The notes beneath the pieces are model-generated. The model was not told where the DNA came from. It saw nothing but the letters and a program-made list of their open reading frames with translations, and searched no databases. Shown here piece after piece: positions 37,326 to 49,700 of a DNA stretch of 64,000 bases. The position numbers were made by a program, and so were the translations under genes. The DNA is from Liolophura sinensis. Lineage: Eukaryota; Mollusca; Polyplacophora; Chitonida; Chitonidae. The stretch covers positions 16,549,338-16,613,337 of the forward strand of contig NC_088302.1 of assembly GCF_032854445.1 (NCBI RefSeq), given 5' to 3'. Every line of letters starts with the position of its first letter. Position 1 is the stretch's first letter.

Positions 37326-37747
37326 ACACTATACACGCGCCACAATGTTACAACAGAGTTTTGCGGCTGTTGTTCAAAGGCTGCGATCAAGGATCCAGAG
37401 GGCCCCCGGACGTAAGTGCTGGTGACTACCTGTATTTTCATTTGGCCTATAAATTATTCACAGACTGCTAATCTAAATAGATTACATATCGACAGTCTTA
37501 ACTTTCTTTAATCCTGGGCTAGGGGCGGTATACTCATCGTGTTGAATTAGTTGGCCACATTGGATATCTAAACAGTTGCAATCAAAGCGCACCTGATATG
37601 CATGTTTTATCAACAAATGATATTATAACATGTCCAAAATGGCACAAAGATAAGGGTCCATCTTGACTATAACATAATTATGACTTCTCTTAAATAACCT
37701 AATTAAGATCAGAAGAACAAGACAACTCCGAAATAAATGAACTGTGA

Positions 37748-38018
37748 TTTTATATATTTATTTGATTGGTGTTTTACGCCGCAATCAAGAATACTTTCAC
37801 TTATATGACGGCGGCCAGCATTATGGTTGGAGGAAACAGGGCAGGGCCCCGGTTTCCGGCAGCCCATGACCATCAGCAGGTTACTGACAGACCTTCCCAC
37901 GTACCGCCAGAGAGGAAGCCAGCATGAACTGGACTTGAACTCACAGCGAGCGCATTGGTGAAAGGCTCCTGGGCCATTACGCTGCCCTGGCGCGCTAACC
38001 GACTGAGCCACGGAGGCC
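37748..38018 (-). mobile_element. SINE family A, full length
   Basis: Antisense, from TTTATTTGATTGGTG to GACTGAGCCACGGAGGCC. Good pol III boxes on the minus strand. Confidence 0.9.
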
Positions 38019-38079
38019 ACCTATGAACCTTGAAAATTATTCAATAATACAACTGCTGTAAATGGCAAAATTTATTTTC

Positions 38080-38352
38080 TTATTAAGAGTGGAGTTTTAC
38101 GCCTTATTCAAGAATATTTCACTTACACGACGGCAGCCAATATTGACAGCGTCCGGTAAAACCCACGACGATCCGAAGGCTGCTGGAAGACCATCCGAAG
38201 GCTGCTGAAAGACCATCCGAAGGCTGCTGCAAGACCATATCACGTACAACCGGAAAGGAAACCAGCTTGAGCTGAACTTGAATTCTCACCGATCGAACTG
38301 GTGATTTTGATTCAATGTGCTACGCTAACATGTTAACCACTAGGCCACAGAG
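38080..38352 (-). mobile_element. Older SINE family A copy with internal triplication
   Basis: Diverged antisense copy (TGGAGTTTTACGCC to ACTAGGCCACAG). The segment GACCATCCGAAGGCTGCTG, once per element elsewhere, occurs three times in tandem here (about 38,170-38,235). Confidence 0.75.
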
Positions 38353-39820
38353 AATAACCGATGGCAAATGAGAACAAAACAATCCGGGTGCAAAGCAATA
38401 TGAGCGCCATTGGCCCCGCTAACGTAACATTTTGCCAGGTGTCAGCTTCTCACGAGTCAACACACTCGTTTTATTGAGCGACTTTCTAAACAGGCAGCTT
38501 TATCTTGTGCTTTCTGCATGTGCCGAACATAAAAACCTCATCATAAACGTACAAGCGCGTTTGGAGCAATCAAAGGTCTGTCTGGAATGATCGCTTTAGT
38601 GCATCGTGACCACAGTGTGCTTAAAATAGTAAAGTATATGATTTTTGAACGACAATGTTATATCCAGTACTTATTTATTTGAGTCGTGTTTAAAGTCGTC
38701 GTCGTTTCCCTTACACAACCTAGGGATCAACATGCTGTGGAAGGGGAGGGGGGGGGGGGGGGGGTATAATGTGCCCCGTTTGAAAATAACTGACAAACTT
38801 TCCCTAATGTGACTTAAAACTTCACCTGCACAGCGACCTCAATTAGGCGAAAGCAGTATTGGTTGAAGACAGGTGATGGCCGACTTTGTCTAAGACCAGA
38901 TGAACGGCCTTACAAATGTTGTCACTTTAGGTAGCATGTTTCTTTCTTGACACGAAAGTTCCTTCGACGGTCTCAAATATTTCCTGACAGACGCTTGAAC
39001 TGATCATCTGGTTTGTACTACATTCATCCGGTTTTGAGAATCTGCATGGAACTATGTGAATAAATGGATAGCTTCTTTGTTTCAGGCTCACTTTGAGAAC
39101 GCCGATTAAATGTCACAGTGGTGATATCACACATTTATGTGATACATGAGAAAATTATAAATGTTGGTAACAAGCCCACGTCATAATCATTGAAACGAAC
39201 AAATAGCCGGTCTGGAACTTGTTTTGGAATAAATAACATACAAGATCGTAAATTCGTATCGAGCGCCTTCTGTGCCTTTAATATCTGGATGTCCCCGAGC
39301 TCTGTTCGGTTTCCTTTACCAAAGAAACCGACTGTCGCCATAATAAGTGAAACATTCATACAAAGTACAAAGTACAATCCCATCAGTACAGATTTAGGTT
39401 ATCTCACCCACCGGCTATAAAGTCAGTCATGACTGAAGAGGGTAACCAATCTACGACTTTGCACCAGAAAATTTGGAAACCAGATTATAATATGTTATGT
39501 AGAGCGTTAGAAGTCGGTGCTTGAGGATAATCTCGGGCATGAAATAAATGTGTGTTTTTCATAATGCACCCATTCACCTTGTCAAAGCACCTAGTTTTGC
39601 CTAACGTAAATCTATACAATAGGTCGTCTTGCTATAACACTTGAGTCGGGTACAGATTATAGTATATTTGTGCCGTACATATATACATTACCCAAACATC
39701 CGCTGTAGTGTATATAAATAAGTAATAAAGCAATAGGTCTTCGTTAAGATGATTGTTTGACATTTCCGACCCGAGATATGAACTAAAATTGTTTTATGAC
39801 TGAAGATAAAAATCCGGATG

Positions 39821-39830
39821 TATATAAAAG
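39821..39830 (+). promoter_or_regulatory. TATA box of the serine protease gene
   Basis: TATATAAAAG lies 65-74 bases upstream of the protease start codon. Transcription would then begin near 39850-39855 and leave a 5' UTR of about 40 bases. This supports the choice of the small signal-peptide exon as exon 1. A weaker TATATAAATA sits about 110 bases further upstream. Confidence 0.5.
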
Positions 39831-39894
39831 AGAAATCCCTTTGTATACATACACGCAGAATTTTCTCGTCGGTCATTTGAGACTTTTCCATAAA

Positions 39895-42800
39895 ATGGCC
39901 ATTTTAACGTTTAGGGTGTTAATAGCTGTTACGTTGCTGTATTCTGGTGAGTACGTATATGCAATGTATTTTTTCAGAAGTCTGAAGTATCACCATAAGT
40001 ACTGCATAATTTGTACATCAACGTGATGGTCAACACAGATTGTCTCATAAAGTTGTATTAATATTCCAAATGTAAGACTGTCATATTATTTACGCAGCCA
40101 CATCAGAGTATTCCTGAATACTGTGTTGTTGTTGTAGATTTTCCGTTTTCGTTTTACTTTTTTCCTTTCATCCTAGTTTTGTGAAAGTGGATCTTTTAAT
40201 TTACTTTATTTTAAAATGATTGACTGATTGGTGTACTTTGCATTTTAAAAGCTGAGAAGGCTATTAATAGCAAGCTTTGGAATCTGCACGGAACATAGTT
40301 TGTAATTTGGAATCGAAATTCTACTTCTAAGAGGTTTTAGTTCTGTAAAATGGCATGTTTAGAAAGTAAGATATACATATTTGAAACCAGACCTTTAATC
40401 CCTCATTCTCTGTATGGGAGAATAAATTATATACATATATAATTTATATTACTGCTATACACATTTAGTTTAGTGAGTTTTATTTTTAATTTTTTTAAAT
40501 TTCTTTATTTATTAGATTAGTAATTAACGCCGTATTCAAAAATATTTCACATATTACTGCAGTCAGCATTACTGGACCATTCAAAGGCTCTTGACAACGT
40601 ACGTACCCACGTACTGCCGGGGGCGGGGGGAACCCAGCATGAGCTGGACTTGAATTCACAGCAACCAAATTAGTGAGAGGATCCTGGTGTGCATAGTTCT
40701 GATTTTAAATACTTTAAGTGCCCGGTTTCCTCCCACCATAATGCTAGTCCCGTCGTATAAGTTAAATATTCTTGACTACGGCGTAAAACACCAATCAAAT
40801 AAACAAATAAAATAAATACTTTAAGATTGTTCCAATTTTAAGTTGTTTGCGCTATCTTAACAGTTGTATGTTATGTAGAACTATTGACAGCTATTGCAGT
40901 CGAGCTTTCAACCTTCCCCTAACATATCGCGTTAATGAACTTATTTTGTTTATTTATAATTCTCCCCATTTTTGTGTCTCGTCTGTAGTAAAAACGACTA
41001 AGGTGATTTATGAAACAGTGACAATACAGATGTGACCTAACTCTTTGCCGAAAATGGTGTACCATGTGTAATAAGTTCAAAACACAGAAGAGTTCAAAGT
41101 CTGCAAACTGTCTGATTTCTTTTGGACTGTGCACAATTTGCTTAAACAGCGTAAAACAGAAGCTAAAACAGAATAAATTCAGTTATCTGCAGTTCTGCTT
41201 GTTAATATTGCAATCTCTAGTACTGTAATGGTTAGAGTGACATTGTCGTAACTCTTGTTATATAACAGTGTTATGTTCAACAGCTCAACCAAATGCCAGC
41301 AAACAAGCGCAGATATATATTTCTGTGTATCAATAAGGCTGTAACAAGGACTACTGGATCTATATCGTCATGTTCTGAAGTACCTCATGCTAAAAACTGT
41401 GCGTGCAGGTCGCAAGGAAGCGGGAAAAGTGCATGACGTTCTAAACTGTTTTATGTTTTAATGATAATAAAGCGCGCCGCCTGTTTTTGTCCACTGGTTA
41501 TTGGAAACACATGTTGCTGTGTCTTACTTGCTACGTAGTGGATATACAATTTTATTTTCACTTGACAAAAAAAATTTCGTTTAATCACTTATTTATACTG
41601 TATAAATTAATACATTTGTTTGGATATTTTCTCTTTTCCCTTTTTTATATATCCGAGTTTAACACAGGTGTTGATATACCGATAGGGAAATCCTGAATTG
41701 TCATACAACCGATATATAGGTCATATGGTTACATTTTTTTCGCCACAGTTTCTGATATATTTGTTTAATCATACTAGTTAAATTTCTCCGAAACTGGTAT
41801 AAATTCATATAGAACACAGGTGGCTATTATATCCCTTTCTCACGCATATTAGTCCTACTGCTATCCTCATTGAGATGGATTTGAGAAACTTTTACATTCA
41901 TTTATTTATTTGACTGGTGTTTTAGTCAAGAATATTTCACTTATACGACGGCGGCCAGCATTATGGTGGGAGGAAACCTGGCAGAGCCCGGGGGAAACCC
42001 ACGACCATCCGCAGGTTGCTGTCAGATCTTCCCACGTACGGCTGGAGAGGAAGCCAGCATGAGCTGGACTTGAACTCACAACGACCGCATTGGTGAGAGA
42101 CTCCTAGTTCAGTACGCTGCGCTAGCGCGCTAACGAACTGAGCCACGGAGGCCCCTCCTAAGAGAAAATGTCCATCACATGTAACAACTGCAACCATCAA
42201 AGTCTTATACTCGATTAAACATATTGGTAGTTTTCTTAACTACTGTATCTATATTCGATGTTAATGTTCATTGTAAATACCACGTATATTATTTGTCTTA
42301 GTTACTAGAGAGTAGGTTGTGGCCGTGTAGCTAAAGGTGCTACAATTGCAAGGTCACACAAGACGTAAATACTCTCGAACAAGGAATTTGCTTGAATTTG
42401 CTCATTCTGTTGTTCGCGGGGCACATGTGGCAATCAGCTTCTGGTAGTGTTCTCTTGCGACGTCTTTCTTGACACTTAGTGTAAATCACTTTGTCCCACC
42501 AATGTCATATTGCTTACTTGATAGATTTTGCCAGACTTAATTGCCATTTTGACAGATTTTTAATGCAGTTACAAAACGGGTTTTCATTGTATAAGTGAAA
42601 ACTTTTTCAGACTGGTTGAACAACAACCAAATAAATAAATATTCCTTATCATGCAGACTTTATAACATTTACAACCTTGGTACCTCTATACTTGCTGACC
42701 AGAATCTGTTGACCGGTAAAACACTGGTCTAGTACTAGTAGCTGAGTGATTTTGGTGGGCGTCATGATGGATTGGCGGCTTTGACAAGGCACCCCAGTGA

Positions 42801-43680
42801 GGTAGCGCTTACAGATGTTTAACGTAGTCATGTATGACGTGTGAAATTTTCTTTTCTTTTCGATGGTATTTCTCGTTCCGTGTGTCATTTGACTTACAAA
42901 GTAATCAGTTATACCTGTACTTATTTCACACAAACGTATATACTTCCACAGTGTGTTCGATCATGCTTCCAACAATTTACCCTGGCAATGTTAACCAGCA
43001 ACAAACAAAACATCAAAACACCAATATTTCAGGCAGAATTTATTTAAAGCGAAATCACAATATAGAGCGAGATTTGCATGTTTTCAGATAAATGTCCACG
43101 TGTTATTCCTTGAATTTTGAAGGAAATTCACGTTGAAAATTCTGAAAGTTCAACAGAAAACCTTGACGGTTATTTTGGGTACACAATGGGTGGTGTACTA
43201 GCAAATATTGAACTGAGATATACATTCCTAGCGATGTCCATTTTCTGTCCACTGAGTTATCAAAGGCAAAATAAACTAAGGTCCCCTTACCGTTTGCCAA
43301 TAAGGCCACAGGTTCAAATCCAAAAGCCGGTGCTTTGGTTGCGGGTTTGTCGTTTAGTTTTTGAGGTGCGGCGGTTTCACCAAACGTTATCCAGCTACCT
43401 TAATTCCAAAATTTGATCGTGATAGTGAAATGTTCTTCAGTTTGCCGTAAAACAACAATAAAATTGCCTTTTTTTCTCGGCAGGTCAATCTGCTCCTCGC
43501 CAAAGTGGGTGGCTAGACCCGACCTGCGAACGAAAACATGGCATCTGCCAGCCGGCGTCCTCGTGCACTGGAAAACCTGTAGAGTATATGCCGGAGTGCA
43601 CAAGCCCGGATATCTGCTGCGTACCCAATCCATATCTCAGCCTCGATTTTGAAAAACCATCCCCAGGTAACAATTCAGTC

Positions 43681-43773
<93 letters not shown>

Positions 43774-46700
43774 TAAATCCTAAATCTATATATTTTTGAC
43801 AAATTTAGATGGATAACGCAGAAAGACTTGTTTGAATTCACACTGTCATGGAAGGCATAGAGGCAAAAGGGTGAACAATACCAAAATCAGTGTTAGTATT
43901 CCGAAAATTATGTGATCAATTTCTGCATATTATCGTTCTTATTGATTTATGGCTTTCAGACGACGGTCGCTGTGGTCTGATAACCTACCAGCATGACCTC
44001 ATGGAGTCGTTACTTCCCTTGGGGCGTCAGACACGTGTTGTTGGTGGACAGCCCGCGGCAGCCTGGAGCTGGCCCTGGCAGGCAGCCTTAAGGTCCCGCA
44101 TGTATGGTCACCTGTGTGGCGGGACTTTGATCAGTTCAACCTGGCTGCTGACTGCAGCACACTGTGTGACCCGGTGTGTCATTTGTACTATTTCCCGTAT
44201 TCCTATTGTAACAACATACAGTAAAACAAAAGCGATTAAACAAAACAATGCGGCTGCGCGTCCTGTAATTTGACACCGGAGTAGAAACTGTCCTAGAAAG
44301 ATGCATTGCATTAACGATAATAATTATGTTAATGATGGTGTTGACAACGATGGCGAGGATGATCTCAGATGTGACCGGCCCGGATAGCACAGTTGGTAGA
44401 GCGTCCGCTTCGGGACCGGTAGATCCAGGATCAATCCTTGATCGAGTCACACCTAAGACTTTAAAAGAGGAAGTTGTAACTTCCTCACCAGGCACAATGT
44501 ACCTATGGAAACGAATGAAGCAGACGACGCACGACACATAGATTACAAGAGGACACAACCCAAGACACGACCAAAACAATGTGATGTATCACAGCTTGAA
44601 TTTGTCGCACAGGCAACGTCACAAGGTACATCATCATGAATTAATGAGCCCCATGAGAATTAAATAAATGAATATGTCTTTTCTCAGGTATCTAGAAGAT
44701 CGGAGCGACGTATACGTTGTCCTGGGAGACCATTACAAGTCCCACATGTCCGGGGTGGAAGTATACCGTGGTGTCAGACAAATTGTGTCGGTGCGTATAT
44801 AAGTGTAATTGATTGGTACCAGACATCATTGGTGGGCCTGTATAGAAAAGTTAAAAATTAATTAGAGTAGAGGAACGATGGGAAAATTGATAAGTTTAGT
44901 GTTCATGAGCTTAAAAAGTTTCTAGCACCTAGAAAGAGGTGCTATTCTTGTTACTGGATTGCACTGACTGGGCATTTAGTGTTACTGGATTGCATTGACT
45001 GGGCACTTAGTAACACTGAGTGATACTGGTTTGCATTGTGTGAGCACTTAGCAACACAGTGAAACTGGATTGAATTGAGTGGGCACTTAGTAACACTGAG
45101 TGTTACTGGATTCCATTGACTGGGCACTTAGTAACACTGAGTGATACTGAACTGCATTGAGTGGGCACTTTGTCACACTGAGTGATACTGGTTTGCATTG
45201 AGTGGGCACTTAGTAACACTGAGTGATACTGGATTGCATTGAGTGGGCACTTAGTAACACTGAGTGATACTGAACTGCATTGAGTGGGCACTTTGTAACA
45301 CTGAGTGATACTGGTTTGCATTGTGTGGGCACTTAGCAACACAGTGAAACTGGATTGAATTGAGTGGGCACTTTGTAACACTGAGGGTTACTGGTTTGCG
45401 TCGACTGGGCATTTAGTAACACTGAGTGAAACTGGATTGAATTGAATGGGCACTTTGTAACACTGAGTGTTACTGGATTCCATTGACTGGGCATTTAGTA
45501 ACACTGAGTGATACTGGATTGCACTGAGTGGGCACTTTGTAACACTGAGTGATACTGGTTTGCGTCGACTGGGCATTTAGTAACACTGAGTGATACTGAA
45601 CTGCACTGAGTGGGCACTTTGTAACACTCAGTGATACTGGTTTGCATTGTGTGGGCACTTAGCAACACAGTAAAACTGGATTGAATTGAGTGGGCACTTA
45701 GTAACACTGAGTGTTACTGGATTGCATTGACTGGGCACTTAGTAACACTGAGTGATACTGGTTTGCGTCGACTGGGCATTTAGTAACACTGAGTGATACT
45801 GAACTGCATTGAGTGGGCACTTAGTAACACTGAATGATACTGGATTGCATTGAGTGGGCCTTAGTAACACTGAATGATACTGGATTGCATTGATTGGGCA
45901 GTTAGTAACATTGAGAGATACTGGAATTTTCCATATGCAGTGCCTGCCTTCACTGTTTGTAGGGCCTTGTCGATAATAAGTGATCAGAAGGGGTGATAGG
46001 CACTTTGAAGTAGGGCATCTACTTTGGGCAACTCGGTGTCCTCCACCCATTGAACTGATTATCTTCATATAAGTAACCAAAGTTGTATAAATAAAATATC
46101 TCTAGCACATACAAGTAAACATCTCCCACTGGTATGTCTGCAGCATCGGGGCTATAGTCGGGATGGTTCTATGCCTCACGACATCGCACTTCTACGGCTG
46201 AACTCTTCTGTGGATATCAGAGGTCACCACGTGCGCACCGCGTGTCTCCCAGGTCCGGGAGACGTCTTCGACTCCCGTGACACGTGTTTCATAACAGGCT
46301 GGGGTCAGACTGAAGGTAATCTTTAATATTAGCGGGTATTACACCTCACAATGCTTTTTCTGATAAATACAGTTCCGTTCTCCTTCACAGAAACAATCAA
46401 ATGGCGGAAAAGGGAAAAGGAAAATCCGTGTATAAAACATCAATAGATAGTTTCCGTCATATGACCCAATTTACATCTCTAACAACATAACTGACTTCAC
46501 GTTTCAGAAGGACAAGAGAACCGTAAAGGAGATTAAAAAAGAAAAAAAAATTCAAGATTATAGTAACTGAAACCGAACTTTTCAGAACTTGTCTGGTAAA
46601 TAACAGCGGCAGTACGAGCAGATAGGCCTGTGTATGTGTGTGACGACTGGCTGTGAAAAGTCAATGTGCTTCAAAGCGAATCACGTTAATCACGAATCAC

Positions 46701-49700
46701 GTGGAACGACTCAAATTCAAGACAACTAAAGCCAATTAATCAGTTGTCCGAAATATTTGAAGGCTATGCTGTTACCATAGTATCCTTACTTGTCAGCCTT
46801 ATCAATATGCACGTGGATAAGCTTACAACCTGTGGATTCAAGTCATAATGTGATGGGAAATTTAGTCATAGATGTTACTGCTCCAACGATTAATGGACTA
46901 ACGTCCAAAGCTCGAAGTTCGTTCAGGCACAGTTCAATGTAGGTCAGGTGTTTAGGCTACAACTGCGTGAAACAGAAACATCGAGGAAGCCCGCCATCTG
47001 ATCATATCTTCCTCACAATGCCGCTATACCTTACTAGGAACGAAATACCTCCTATTCGCTCAACTGAACAGGTGATTAAGTAACCGTCAGAGCTATTGTA
47101 GCTAATGTTACTGCCAAAGGGCACTTTAACGTAAACATTCTTCGTACAACAGCCGATGAGTAGCCGCATTTCATTGGTTACCGCATCTTGTAAATTTCAT
47201 ATCCCGGGGAATTCCCCCACTAGGTCTATAACGGAGAACGAAGCTATAATTCTCAGCGGGTAAAGCGTAAAGCATTGTGATGTATGCCCGCTGATATTAT
47301 CAGCGTAACATATCGGCGCTGTGCAGGGTGTCCCAGAAGTCGTGCACCATCCTGATTTTTTTTTCTGTGTTTCAGATTTAATACTGATTTTAAATCTCCA
47401 CTCCCACCCCCACCCCCTCTCTTTCGGAGTTAATTATGGCTAATAAACTAACAGTACAAGAAAGAGTAATATTGGTTTTTATGTGTGGAGGAGATGGGGC
47501 AGCACACAGCTCTGGATGGCGCACGACTTCTAGGACACCCTGTACATGTACAGGCCTACGTATGCTTTCTGAATTGGTTCACGATGCTCAGTTCAGAATA
47601 CAATTAGTTTATGTGTTGATTCTTCCGGGATTAAACTTACTGAACGTTATTTGTCTGTCTGTCCGTCTGTCTGTCAGGAACAAAACCGTTAGAGAAAAAA
47701 TCACTATGCACAAATTGACCTTGAATCAAGTACCAGCACACAACATTTTGGTTGTGATTTTGGTGGTGGTGAAAGCTCTTCAGCAATGGCAGAGATAAGA
47801 CACAGGTCATGTTTTTCGTTTTCCTTGTAACAGTGGCTAGCAGAGTGCTGTCCCTTGGTTGGAACCTATTATGTGGTATCTGTGGCAAAGGCTTTCGGAA
47901 TGCCTTCAACCTTAAAAGAAAATTTAGACGAACTTTTAACAATAATAATATTTGCTATGATCGGTAGCAAGGCTATATCTGTGAGATGTAAGCATGTTCA
48001 CGTTCATGCGGCAATTGTTCAGTTTGAACAGTTTAAACAGTTTGAACAATTGCCTACCTCAAGCCTGAATACAACCGATAGGCATCAGGTGAGCCTTGGA
48101 AAATACACCCCATGACAGAAGACGGCAAGTTTCAACGATATATGTTCCTCTCAGAAAACTATATCACTTACATAATAATGTCATCATCAAGTGGTTCAAT
48201 TACGATCCATTCATTCATCGCTCAGTCACTCATTCCTCTTTTCAGCTGCCATGGAATCTGACGTCATGAAGCAGCTCCAGGTCTCAATCACTCCACAGGA
48301 CGTCTGCCGTCAGAACTGGGCTGCTGTCGCCGACATTCAGCCGTCCCAGATGTGCATCGGTGATGGCGTTACGGGAGCGTGTAGGGTAGGATCTTAATAC
48401 ACCGAGTCACAGTAAATACATTACAAACTGCCCGACACAAAGGTGTCGTTAAAATCATCACAGTGTAGTTATTTGTTTGATTGGTATTTAAAACTCTTTT
48501 CATGTATACGACGGCGGCCAGATTTTTGTGGGTAGAAAAAAAACAGAGTGTCAAAAATAAACCATTCACATTTGGCAAGTTACTTGTGAATTGCCTCAGG
48601 TGTGATAACAGTGTGTCCTATTAGTGTCAGGCAAGTGATTTCCAGGCAGATTCATGCAACGCCACACAAGGGAGCACAGTGGATGCTGACTGGAAGGCAA
48701 GCACCTGAAGAACTCAGGAAAGCTCAGCACTACCCACAGGAATATATGTGTTCAAACACGTTGCATGAGCAATGAAAGCGAAAAAAAAGGTTTAAACCTT
48801 GAAAAGGACGAGGTCTATGACTTAACATGTCCACATTCTAAAATAGAGACGTAGATACTGCTTCCGTTGAGATTACATCTCTGATAGGACACAGGCCTCC
48901 ATTACAACCTCCGTTTTTCGGGAGGGAATGTAATTCTGTGTATTTTAGGGTGTAAAGTATTTTTTGCTGCCAGCATGCCGTTTTTGGTGCACAGGTGCAT
49001 GCTTGGTATCAAAATGATTGAAATTGTCTAAGCTTTGGGCAGGTATGAGTTTTAATAATGAAAGTTTGAAAGTCTGTGCGAGAGGACACAAGCAGACAGG
49101 TGGTGATGAGGCTTTGAGTGACGTCCCTTTGGCGCTGCAAGGCACCCCTCCCAGCTGCCGGCATAGAAAGGTGCAGATTTTGACGGTCAACCTATGTCAA
49201 GATTTTTATGGCTTCTTTCTCACAGGATGGGCCAGGTATGCACCAAAGCTTATTGGCCACGGAATGTTTGGGACTGAGCTACAGCGCTAAACGTTAACGT
49301 TGTCGTTTATGGAAAACTAATGGGGGTCTGTGACGTAATAGACTTGGGCGACATACTTTTTACAACAGCGACATCGAAAGCGAGGCTCGTGCATTACGTC
49401 ACCTGAGATGACTTCTTTCGCCTTATGTTAACAACTACACGCGATGGCGAACGTACCGAACTGTTGAGCAGCGCACTATTTACAGGCTTTCGTGGGTATT
49501 ATCATCTCCGTCCGTGCTAAAGCTGAACCATGGCAGTTTAAATTACATTTACACGCTTTCCACTTGATTTTGCATAGCAGAATTCACGGGGAATACAAAA
49601 AAAGTTGTCGTGAGCTCTTCACTGTGTTCTCGGTGCTGGATGACCCAAGGCACAAGCTGACATACAAGACATTTACCATATCCGGTCGGTTAGATTGCGA

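Noticed and set aside
44378-44455. Possible tRNA gene with A and B boxes
   Set aside because: The sequence continues into a SINE body and does not close a convincing acceptor stem; it is a SINE head.
45103-46080. Several minus-strand frames with SVTKCP-type repeats
   Set aside because: Translations of the 41-base minisatellite inside the protease intron.
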